A stretch of 64,000 nt of DNA from Saxidomus purpurata. Its lineage: Eukaryota > Mollusca > Bivalvia > Venerida > Veneridae. The DNA lies in assembly GCA_022818135.1 (NCBI GenBank), contig JAFMSR010000015.1:1985059-2049058 (forward strand), written 5' to 3'. A program made the position numbers and the translations under genes. The notes below the pieces were generated by a model, which saw nothing but the letters and a program-made list of their open reading frames with translations, did not search any database and was not told where the DNA came from. Positions 22,002-31,386 of this stretch are shown piece by piece. Within the stretch, counting starts at the first letter, position 1. Each line of letters begins with the position of its first letter.

Positions 22002-22510
22002 TCACTTGCATCCAACGAACGTTTTTAGCGGTTCGATCTCATTTTGAAATTTAAGCATCATTCGGTTTTCCATTTCCTGTAACAGACCTTTTATTTCCGT
22101 CGTTAAACTTGGCTTGAACGATTTAAGCTGCTGAACGTTTATTTCTTCAAGTATAGCAGTAATTGGTGTAACAAAACACTCGGTGCCGAGTAATCCAACA
22201 ACCATGCCGATGCATCTTACATCATTTTGTTCCTTGTCTTCCATAAAGACAAGGGCTCCAGAATCACCTTCCTGGCAAAATGGCACGGAACTCGACATTG
22301 ATTTGATGTGATATTGCTTGATCAATGATGTTGTTGATATTTTGCCTTCTAAAACCATGTTACTTTCAAATGTTATTTCATTGACAATGGCGTTGAGAAA
22401 TTGAATGTTTCCGTGCGTCTGTTTTGTAGCATAACCAAATTTATGAACCTGAGTGTGACCGGAAGGTATGCCTTCTTTTCCCCAGACGTATCCAGATCGA
22501 TAGTTTGAGT
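22002..22510 (-). CDS. Last exon of trypsin-fold protease gene (Ser of triad)
   Basis: The exon starts after a 't8aag' acceptor (AG at 22512-22511) and ends with TGA at 22002. It supplies 'AC', completing the GAC codon begun by the last G of the exon at 24162-25112, so the phases agree exactly. It encodes YRSGYVWGKEG, then SSVPFCQEGDSGALVFMEDK, which holds the GDSG nucleophile (Ser codon 22260-22262). GMVVGLLGTECFVTPI follows as the C-terminal strand of the fold. A final 45-residue acidic/basic helix (LQEMENRMMLKFQNEIEPLK) may form a coiled coil. Family knowledge: S1-type chymotrypsin fold. The substrate is unknown. Confidence 0.8.
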
Positions 22511-22529
22511 CTTAAAAAAAGAAAAAAAG

Positions 22530-23465
22530 ATTAGAACAAGAGCTGTAACTCATAAGTGACAAATGCCCCCGAGGTGTTGATGCTTGAATATGGTTCTTGT
22601 GTATTCCACTACAGTACCTATTTATTAATTATTACGAAAATTACCCATATTCAAAGATTGATATAAAATCATTGCATATTGAAGCAAGGTGATCCGACAG
22701 ACATTTTAAAGAAAGAAAGGCAAATAATTCGCAAATGCGGAATTATAAGTGCGTGATTCTTGGGCACTGTACTTTCCCTGAATGTCTAGTCACACTTTTT
22801 GCAATTTGAACTAATTTGCTTCAGCACCTAAAGAGGTATGCTCTGGACAATTTATGCAAGAACGGGGGATAATAAACAAAATATGCAAGGTTGAGTTATT
22901 GTTCTTGTACATTGCACGTCCTCTAATTGTGCGCTATTAATGTATGAAGTTTCAAGTAATTCTTTATAAATCTTTTGGAATTATGCTCCAGACAAAAAGA
23001 TTCACTAAAGGAAGATAATTAAAAAAGCTATATAGTTTTATGGTTCTTGGCCACTGCGCTTTCTCTTAATGTTCTCTTTCATTGCACGCTCTTCGGACAA
23101 ATTTACTACAGTAATTTTAGATTTAAGCTCTGAACAAAAAAGTTACAAAGGGGGGTAATTAAAAAAAATAAGCAAAGCAGACTCTTGCACATTGCACTTT
23201 CTCTCATTGTGCTGGAACAAATGTTTTTCAGTACTTTTAGATTTAAGCTCCGGACAAGAAAATGAAACAAAGGAGGATTAAAAAAATAAGCAAAGAAGAT
23301 TTATAGTTGTTGCATTCTGCACTTTCTGTAATAGTGCTCTATCACTGTATGAAGGTTCAAGTAATTCCCTTTAATACTTTTGGAATATGCTCCGGACAAA
23401 GAAGTGGGGTCGAACGGACGAACAGACTATAAGCCATCCACAGATGCTTTGGGTTATAATAAGTT
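22530..23465 (+). repeat. Bivalve dispersed repeat with ~160-bp internal units, intronic
   Basis: It begins 'gaacaagagctgtaactcat' then 'gtgacaaatgcccccga', and ends with 'gtcgaacggacgaacagact' then 'atgctttgggttataata'. Between these are about four imperfect units each with 'cattgcac.t.ctct.at' and 'agctccggacaa'. Header, internal units and tail are typical of a widespread bivalve repeat (recall). Confidence 0.6.
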
Positions 23466-23581
23466 TGTGTCAATTACAATTCACAAATTGTTGAAGACAG
23501 AATGAATTTGATGGAGAGAAACAATGTCTTATCTTCTTCTTCGTGCCCTGGACTAAGACGAGGCCTACTTGGCACAATGTT

Positions 23582-23757
23582 AAGTAAAGTTCCGCTATTA
23601 AGACCACCCGATATCAAGACCGCCCCGATATTTAGACTAAACATTTCAGAACCAAATGCTCAATTTTCATAGAAAAAAAGGTCTCGCTAAAAAGACATAT
23701 TCTTTATTCAGGCCACTTTTTACTGGTGGTCTTTATACGGGAACTTTACCGTAGTGT
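23582..23757. mobile_element. Small pogo/Tc1-like MITE, intronic
   Basis: The left end 'taagtaaagttccgctatta' and the reverse complement of the right end 'tacggtaaagttcccgtata' form imperfect inverted repeats of about 30 bp. Both continue 'agaccacc', and TA lies at both edges. At about 175 bp it is non-coding. Confidence 0.65.
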
Positions 23758-24161
23758 AATCCAACAATAAAATGATTACACGATGTAATATGAACCAACA
23801 ATGAATATGATATTAATGGTTTCTAGAAATATAGGAAGGAATTTGGTTAGTATGAGGTGTTAGATAATTCTGGGTGAGATAAATTTCTGTTATTGTTAAT
23901 ATCACGTCTGTACATAAGTTAGTTCTTACATCATTAATTGCACAGGAGAGGAAACAATTATCGCAACATGTTTTTCGGAAGGAAAAAAGCATGCTCTAGA
24001 TCGGAGTTGTAAGGAAAGTTGACTAAGTTGCATTTCAAAAGAAGACAAAGGTTAGCTTGCAAATTGAAGCATAGGCTGACCTTTTGACAATATCAGATTG
24101 GAGTAGACGAATATATGTGTTTACGGGTTAAAAAAATATATACTTAGTCTTTCAAGCTCAC

Positions 24162-25112
24162 CTGTTGCATTTCCCCCAATGTCTGGAAAAGTACCCGTAC
24201 TTGGAGATCGCTTTTCAACTTTAAACAGAGCAAGATCCACACCAGGCTTATTACCAACGCCTTCTTTGTACATCGCTTCAACAAGTTGACCAATTTTGTT
24301 TTCATCTGAGACACTTGGCTGAAATATTGTGAAATTATGTACCATTTCTTTCTTTTCCGTCTTTATTTTGCCTTCTGCTTTGAGACGCTTTTTTTCGGCA
24401 TCGGTAGTAAAAACATGCGCGCATGTTAACCCGCACAATCCGTAAACTGGATGTTCAATAAAGCCTCCAAGTGTTCCAAATTTATCTGGTAAATAATTGG
24501 ATGTTATTCTGCAGCCCATGGTAAGATTGTCCTGGAACTGGTCAGCTGAACTCCCGCACAGTCGAAATTCGCCTTCCCGTATACGAACAGGAACGCCCTC
24601 TATTTCTGCTGGGAATGGTTTCTCGTTTAATGGTATAAAATGCTTTGCAAGAAGATATACTATGATAAATGCCGTTGCTGAAGCATCGTCATCTCTATCT
24701 GAACCTGCAGTTATTGCTGATATATATCTGTGCTTCTTCATCCAATCCGGAGCGTATTTGTCAATGATATCGCTTATTTCTTTGGCGTTCTGTAGAGGTA
24801 ATGGACAGTCATTTGTGTTGTACAGTTGCAATTTGTGCATGCTTTCTTCATTGCTTTGGTGCAATATTTTCATTTCAACTTCCCATCTAGACTGTAGTTT
24901 GAGATGCCGTTCAGCAAATGCGATGAAAACTATTTTATTCTCATCTTCTAACTTGTATGCTGGGTAAATATGTATAATTTCCACATGTGTGGCTTTGATG
25001 ATGGAACATATTTTGGTGCATTCCGACGTCACATCAATCGAAGTTCTCCCTTTTATAGCACATAAATCATTCAATTTAGCTTGGCTAAGTGGTACAAGCT
25101 TCTCATCTTCTG
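24162..25112 (-). CDS. Trypsin-fold serine protease, main exon (His and Asp of triad)
   Basis: A 317-codon uninterrupted frame, the longest in the window. The acceptor 'attttt-ccag' (AG at 25114-25113) and donor ACAG|GTGAGC (GT at 24161-24160) bound it. The start is not here: a TTG at 25074 is internal and the frame continues upstream as EDEKLVPLSQAK to the acceptor. The N-terminal third has no domain I can name. Then comes ISAITAGSDRDDDASATAFI and 'FPAEIEGVPVRIREGEF', a block I associate with domains preceding this protease type. The fold starts at GCRITSNYLPDKFGTLGGF. CGLTCAHVF carries the catalytic His (24415-24417) and PGVDLALF the Asp (24235-24237). Ser is in the next exon. No signal peptide is seen, suggesting an intracellular enzyme (inference), but the true N-terminus is unresolved. 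Confidence 0.85.
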
Positions 25113-25531
25113 CTGGAAAAATAAAACGTATACCGTATGAATCATGTTTAGAAAAAAAAGTTTTAACAAATAGCTTAGTCGAAAAACATTTTTGATTATG
25201 TGCTTTATTTGCAGCAACATTTATGAGAAAGCATAAATTCTAATGTGACTTTTCAATTTTACCATATCATCGCATAAAATTTAGACAATAAAATTCCTTC
25301 CCTTTAAACTAAACCTCAGCACCTTGTTACAATGTACCATTCAAAGTATGTTATAAAACTTAGCTCTTATTGACAACTTTAACTTCAATTTGGTACAGGA
25401 ACATTCTTTAATGACATAAGATAACTGTCAAGTAGATGGAATTAATGCCAACAATACACATAAATAATAACGATGAATAATTTATCAGTTGGATGTTAAA
25501 TGTTAACATTATGTTTAAAAATTGAAAGTAC

Positions 25532-25595
25532 CCATTTTTTCTTGAGACTTGTCATAATCGGTTTCGTCGATACCCATCGAGCTTGAGTGGCTTGA
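25532..25595 (-). CDS. Candidate small upstream exon of the protease gene
   Basis: 64 nt between acceptor 'ctcgttacag' (AG at 25597-25596) and a weak donor ATGG|GTACTT. It reads SSHSSSMGIDETDYDKSQEKM plus one G, and that G completes the first codon (GCA) of the exon at 25112, giving ..EKM-A-EDEKLVP. Its ATG (25577-25575) could alternatively be the initiator. The phase also fits a phase-0 junction with the exon ending at 26050. Support is splice logic only; the donor is poor and no homology is known to me. Confidence 0.4.
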
Positions 25596-26049
25596 CTGTA
25601 ACGAGAACATCATATACGTAAAGTAAAGTCTGTAAGGTAAGTTCTATATCTGTACATTGCCATTCATTCGACAAACCTGGCGAACAAAGGCCGGTAGACA
25701 AAATAAACGAAATCTCTTAGTTCCGAACTTTTTGATAGTTTGAAGGCGGCCATTTCTGTACTCAAACTGTTATCCAGATAAAATTCTAGTCTTTTGTTCA
25801 TGTGACGTTTTTTTTACATATTTCAAAAATAAACTTACCAATAATTATTAAACCAGTGTTCTGGATTATTGATATAAACACCCTGATCAAACTCTTTCGC
25901 AACATTTGCGAAAGTGTAGGATTTTATGCAGCTTTCGTTCAGTTAAATCATATAAATGTTGTGTGTGCGTTATATGCCTTGTAAAACACTGTTATACACC
26001 AGTTAAGTTCCAATAAACGATTTTAATGAGTGTCATTATTATTTATTAC

Positions 26050-26244
26050 CTGATTCTTTTTTGTCGAGATTGTAATCGGATCTTCGGTTTCTGTCAACTT
26101 TCTTTTTCCCGTGAACGTGTTTGTAAATTGAAGTGCATCTGAAATAGATACCTTTAAAATAATAACAAAATTTGCACATTGTGTTACCTTGTTCGGCTCA
26201 GCCGTATTAAGCTCACTTTTGCCCGGAAGTTCGTAACCTTTCAA
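26050..26244 (-). CDS. Candidate 5' exon of the protease gene, frame uncertain
   Basis: It ends at a good donor AATCAG|GTAATA (GT at 26049-26048). Two frames are open to the donor. One (ELPGKSELNTAEPNK..TETEDPITISTKKNQ) leaves phase 0 and fits the 25532-25595 exon. The other starts at an ATG near 26178 (MCKFCYYFKGIY..), leaves phase 1 and joins the 25112 exon directly. I cannot choose between them without transcripts. I cannot name a domain in either. Confidence 0.35.
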
Positions 26245-26316
26245 CCACCAGTGAAAGGACGAGTAGAATGTATAACATTTTTCAAAATGAGAAATTAACG
26301 CTGTATAGCACCTTCT

Positions 26317-26322
26317 GATTGG
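26317..26322 (-). promoter_or_regulatory. Possible CCAAT box
   Basis: Minus-strand 'ccaatcagaagg' lies about 70 bp upstream of the candidate first exon of the protease gene. Suggestive only. Confidence 0.2.
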
Positions 26323-26334
26323 ATAATACAGGGT

Positions 26335-26640
26335 GCATAGAATTACCGAAAACAGCCAAAAAAGACAACCAAAACAAATTGCATAGAATTACCGAAAAAG
26401 ACCGAATAAGACTTTAAAAAGACTGAAAAGGGACCAAAAACAGTTTATGCAGACGGAAAACAGCTTCTTTTTTTCAAAAGATAATGTTTAATTTATAATT
26501 TACGTTTAAAACAAATGAAGGAATTTGTCAAAAGTCAATCACAACTGGCGATATAATTTAATCTTTAGAAAAACAAGCTGTTTTCGGTCGGCAGTATTTG
26601 TTTTTCGGTCTTTTTGGTAATTTTTCTTGATTTGTAATAT
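26335..26640. repeat. Small inverted-repeat element with 'accgaaaaagacc' arms
   Basis: 'gcatagaattaccgaaaa' occurs twice on the left (26336 and 26381). The right side (26575-26625) carries its mirror, 'ttcggtcggcag' and 'tttttcggtctttttggtaa'. This looks like a decayed foldback MITE. Limits are uncertain. Confidence 0.4.
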
Positions 26641-26941
26641 GATAATTTCAAATTTCTTCATTTATCCACGGACCTATATTGTGAGAAAGAGAATAGACAA
26701 TTGCGTTTTCAGTTTTTCTTGAGTTTTTCTTGAATGGGTTTTAGAATTCATAACTATCAACATAACATGTTGTTACCTCCAAATTAATTTTAATTATTAG
26801 TGTAGAGTACTTTCTAGGCCAGTGAATAACTGCCAATAATTCGAGTAGCATATTTTAAGAAAAACAAGGAATAAGTTTGTTTTCCTGATGCACATGTCGC
26901 AGTAGATATTCAATTACTATTGGAGACAAATTTTATAAATG

Positions 26942-27065
26942 GCCGGTTAGCTCAGTCGGGATATCATTAGCACAACTTTACAAGGGATGTTACATGGGTT
27001 GGAATCCCGGTCAAGGTCCTGTTTGTTTTCCTCACCTTGTGACATTTGGCGCCTTCCGACTAGAT
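26942..27065 (+). mobile_element. tRNA-like SINE head, degenerate
   Basis: 'ggccggttagctcagtcggg' is box A-like and 'gggttggaatcccggtc' box B-like. The interval between them is too long and does not pair as an anticodon arm, so it is not a functional tRNA. The tail ('tttggcgccttccgactaga') resembles mollusc SINE bodies. Confidence 0.45.
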
Positions 27066-28080
27066 AAAATAATCTTTTACTATAAAAATCTTGCTATTAA
27101 TTGCTTTCATATAATAAATTTGCACCGACTATCTTTTTAAAGGTAGTTCTTGTTAACTAACATATGGTACCGAAAGTACTTAGCATAGTTAATCACTACC
27201 TCGCCTCGACGGTTACAGATAAGCGATCATATGCATCTGAGGAGATTGTTCATGTTCAAAGATCGGTCAGGTTGTACAATTACACAGTGATGATCATACG
27301 GTAGTGAACTCGGAGGACAACAGGAACTTTTAGTAACGTTTACACGTACTTTTGTTTTGTTTTCTCTGTTAATATTGTTTTGAGTCTTTATGAGCGGGTA
27401 ACCTACACAGGCTTTGGGAACAAGTAAAGGCCTCCACGTCAATGTATTTTCTTTAAATGCTATTGCATTAACAGGAAGTGACCACGACTTTACCGTTAGG
27501 AAACCATATAAAATAACAATTTCGGTTGGTAACTGCTTAATACTGTAACAATTTTACAAATGACAATCATCAGGGGAAATGGGCTTGCGGGTATTTGATA
27601 CATTATCTGATAACATTTAATTGAAAAAAAACACACATAAATTTTAAAAAATGGTCACCCTTTTTAAATGCAAAACCAGATTTTCTTACACAGAAACATC
27701 CATTCTGTTTCAAAAATCTACAAAACAATTGCAGATAGCAACAGCGATTATAAATGATCATATTTTCTTATTGTAGAAATACATTTTTAAAAAGCATACG
27801 TTTAAAGAAGACATTATTTATTTTTCAACAGTTACGAAAGTTATCGAAAAAGTATATAAATTTGACGTCAAATATAAATGATGCTATTAGACCTCGATTA
27901 CCACAATACTTTACTGCCCATGTAAACAGAAGTGAGTTTAACGTCAAATAATGGTATATGTGACGTCATTTTTGAGTTAACAATTACACCTTAGGTATAC
28001 GTATGTTTGAATTATGCATAAGTATCTGAAAGCATATTGGTGCTTAAATATTCTTAGTTCGAAATAAGAAAGAAAGCGAG
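27066..28080. other. Intergenic, no gene seen
   Basis: AT-rich. The small open frames lack any recognisable feature. Confidence 0.4.
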
Positions 28081-28089
28081 TTTCGAAGA

Positions 28090-28440
28090 ATTCTGTCCGA
28101 AGGCCCCCCTTTTTACTTAGCGCATCTTTTTGCGTCATGCTTTCCTTTTAAGTCAAGACCGTGAAGATTCAAGTTCATAGGACAAAGATTTGTGATGACA
28201 GTAGCGTAAAACTTGGACTGATCAGAACAAAGTAGATACAGTAGTTGGAACGTAACAGTTGTCAAAATGTGCGTATATCGTGTGTGTAACGTGCGTATAA
28301 CGTACGTATGTTCATCGTGTATTTTGTAAATCGTATATCGTGTATCATATCGCATCATTCGTATCATCGTGCAACGTGCACTATTTACTATACACGATAT
28401 ACGACTCCCGGTGCATGATAGGCCTATACGGTATACGATT
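28090..28440 (+). repeat. Degenerate 'cgtgtatcg' array, left arm
   Basis: It holds many imperfect 'tatcgtgta', 'acgtgcgta' and 'tacgatt' words, preceded by 'acagtagttggaacgtaaca' and 'gttgtca' (28237-28263). The flank recurs inverted at 29865-29892, so the two arrays form inverted arms about 1.3 kb apart. Confidence 0.55.
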
Positions 28441-28557
28441 CGGTGTTTTATTCAGTCGTGAATTGTTTAACTAAGCGTGTACATATCCGCAAAAAGAAAT
28501 TAAAGTGCTGACTTCACAATGTATTTTTTTTCATTCGTCAGTGCAGTACGGGCAATA

Positions 28558-29171
28558 ATGACTTCCGGGACAGGTGGAAGACAGTTCACACCTCAAATCC
28601 GAAATTTAATTAATACATTTTATCGACAGAGAGGACATAATTTTTCTTCAATATCTAAATTGTTGTTGTCACGGATCAATCTTAAAGTGACATTATGCGC
28701 ATTTTTTTCAAGTAAAATATCAGCTGAAAATGGTGTGTATACAAAAGCGTAGAGGAAATAATAGCTTTTAACCCAATACACACCAAACTCTTCCCCTACC
28801 AGGGGAAAAATAACTTTCCAAATATTGATTTTCTTATTTGACTGGGAGAGTCAATTTAAGAAAAGAGCAACTGCATGCAGGAGTTGCTTCCCTTCCACTG
28901 TCAAAATATCTACCAACATCAAAAACGACACAATCATTTTATCAGTCCATTTTTTATATCTAAAGCACCAACTTCAAATAATAATGCGGCATAATCATTA
29001 ATTTAATGCATTGAAATGCACAGCAACCAAAAACTGCTTTTATAAAACTATCACCAAAAATACACTATGTGCAGTAAGATGCGCATAATGTCAATTTAAG
29101 TGCAGAATACAAGGTATAAGGAAATTCATTAGGCACTATAATAGGACACGGAACATCAACTACTTTACAAG
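28558..29171 (+). pseudogene. Helix-turn-helix exon (Tc1-like transposase N-terminus?) split by a MITE
   Basis: An acceptor 'ttttcattcgtcag' ends at 28540. An ATG at 28558 opens a frame encoding GGRQFTPQIRNLINTFYRQR, then GHNFSSISKLL up to 28681. There a 418-bp TTAA MITE interrupts it. After the MITE (29100-29171) the frame resumes in phase with CRIQGIRKFIRHYNRTRNIN and ends at a donor ACAAG|GTAAAC. Charged helix, turn, 'S.ISK.L', then 'Y/Q-G-I-R-K-F-I.H' resembles the N-terminal DNA-binding part of Tc1-type or related transposases. The family call is weak and later exons were not found. Confidence 0.45.
28682..29099. mobile_element. TTAA MITE, copy 1 (418 bp)
   Basis: Ends 'ttaaagtgacattatgcgca' and 'tgcgcataatgtcaatttaa' are inverted repeats with one mismatch. 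TTAA lies at each edge (28682-28685 and 29096-29099). It is nearly identical to 36837-37253. TTAA targets fit piggyBac-type transposases; a TA-target Tc1 origin is the alternative. Confidence 0.85.
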
Positions 29172-29720
29172 GTAAACGTTTGAATATTTATTGGTTAGAT
29201 AAACATAATATGACGAATCAACGATGATTTTTCCTAATCAGTTTAAGTCCGAGCAAAAAATAATAAGATAATTGTACAGTACCTTATTAAAATTACATCT
29301 CGTAACCGTTATAAAAATAATCGCCACACGAATTTACTTAAAAACAATGAACGATTTATTGAAAAGATAATTATGTTGACTGTCAAAACGACAAATGGAC
29401 AGTGTCTTTAGTGTAGTGATATTTTAAAGATACGTGTTGACAGCAATTAACTTCCGCCCACTTTCTCGCACTTCTTGATCAATAGTCAAATTCACATTTG
29501 ACACTTGCTGTAAATTAGTTCGTACTTAGGTAAACTGTAGACATTTGAAATTTACCGAAGTCTTTTTTGCAATTGTGTAGGTGCGAAGCCTGTACATTAA
29601 TAAATTGGTCTTATTCTTTTGGTCTGATTAAACGGTATAAGGACAACAAATTGTTAAAGAGATCTGAAACAAAACAAACATATTTGGTGAAAAAAAGATA
29701 ATTAAAACTCAAGTAAAATG
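29172..29720. other. Intergenic, no gene seen
   Basis: I looked for downstream exons of the helix-turn-helix frame and found none I could support. Confidence 0.35.
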
Positions 29721-29724
29721 TAAA

Positions 29725-29892
29725 AAGTCCAAAGTAAACGTATAACGTGTACTCCGTCTATCGTGTAGCGTGCAGCTTGCGCTTCGTATATCGTTCATAT
29801 CGTTCTGAATCGTGTACCGTGTATTTACCGTACATGTATCGTGCATGTATTGTGCGCTCCGTGTGACAACTGTTACGTTCCGACTACTGTAA
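29725..29892 (-). repeat. Degenerate 'cgtgtatcg' array, right arm
   Basis: It has the same word family as 28250-28440 and ends with 'tgacaactgttacgttccga', the reverse complement of the 28.24-kb flank. Confidence 0.55.
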
Positions 29893-31100
29893 CAGGAACT
29901 ACAGAGCATATTTTTGAACGTCTAGCAGTGAACATTGAGCAACGCTGCTTAAGGAAACATGGAGCGCGGAGTTAGTTTCGTTTGAGTTTTTGTGGTTGCG
30001 GTTAAATACTTTATTTTGATTCGATTCTGTGGACATATGTCGTCATTATATAGACACACAAGACATAATGTTGACTTTTTAACAACATATCACTTTGCTT
30101 AAATGTGTAGAAAGTAAAGACTCTGTCTCCATTAAGAATTGCGAAAATTACTCAATATGTCATAATAGTGTATTTTATGTATATCTTGATATCATCGTAT
30201 TTACAGGTACCCATTGTTACATTGAAGAGCCGTTTAGTTAACTTCCAGTGATTCTATACAAAAATAAACCGTCACACGATACAGACACTTGAATCTGGAT
30301 ACATGTAAATGTTTGAAAATCGCACCTTTTCAGTAAATACCTTAACAGTATGCACAGTTTGTCCATTGATGCTCTTTTGTAACAATATGATCAAACAAGA
30401 CTAGTTTTCCAAAGCTGCAAGCAATTTTCATGACACATGTATTGTGGATTCCATCTTACAGGTTAAGAAACCATTGATTAAACGTAAACAAAAGAAACCA
30501 TTGATTAAACGTAAACAAAATACGTTAATGTCGACAGTTTTGAAATAAGAAGAAAACTTTTTCTTGTGTATAGAGTATGATAACAACAAATGTTTCCATT
30601 TTAGCCACGATGTCGCGTTTCCCGATGTAAACAGCTTTGTGAGCCACGTATATCTCACGCAAATGCATAACAGTTCACTTTCACTTTCTTATTGTATTGT
30701 TTTATTATGATTCGTATTCGGATGAGGAAACACTTAACATGCCCCATGTGAATATATTTATTTTCGGTTGTATGCAGTATCAGTTTTTGAGTATAGAATG
30801 TACTCATTGTTTGATGGCCAGTGAGGCATAAGCACGAAGTTTTCATAAGAGATGTATGTAAATAGATTGTCTTTTGAATGTCTGAACAGGTATTGCTAAC
30901 ACGCAAACTTTTACGTTTAAGAGTTTAAGTCATTATAAGTATATTAGTTCAAATACAGTAAGAAAACATAATGTATTTCTCTTTTACAGTATGTTTTGTT
31001 TTGTTACCATGGATTTCATTATTGTTTGACAGAATACGGTTGCAACACAGACACTGGTCCAGTTCTATATATATCTTTTATTGGCATATTTTATACTTAA
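29893..31100. other. Intergenic, no gene seen
   Basis: Contains one short direct duplication ('aagaaaccattgattaaacg' twice, 30465-30520). Otherwise nothing I can support. Confidence 0.4.
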
Positions 31101-31335
31101 AAACAAAAATAATATCAAACAGGGAATGCCACGTACCAAAAACGCAGCCTCCCCAAAACGAACCCCACATCACCCAGAAGTGCACACCACCAACACACAC
31201 ACACGCGCGCACACGCACACACAAACGACACACACACACACAATCATGTACACACATATATATACACTACCAACACACACTAGCATACAAAGCAAACACA
31301 CGAGGACAAAACGAACAATTAAAGGAACACAGTGT
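31101..31335 (+). repeat. Second copy of the CA-containing dispersed element
   Basis: Matches 19283-19575 from 'aaaaacaaaaataatatcaa' to 'aattaaaggaacacagtg', with a shorter, interrupted (ca)n. It stops where the first copy continues into 'gggcaccgccttgg'. Confidence 0.7.
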
Positions 31336-31386
31336 TTGATCTACTATTTATACGTTATTCTGTTGGAAAATCCACCATTCAAAATT

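Larger units (their letters stand above)
22513..24161 (-). other. Intron of the protease gene
   Basis: It runs from donor ACAG|GTGAGC to a t-rich acceptor, phase 1, about 1.65 kb. It contains a bivalve dispersed repeat and a small MITE (listed separately). Confidence 0.7.

Noticed and set aside
24497..24967. 156-codon plus-strand frame
   Set aside because: Antisense shadow of the protease exon, which has intact catalytic motifs and splice sites.
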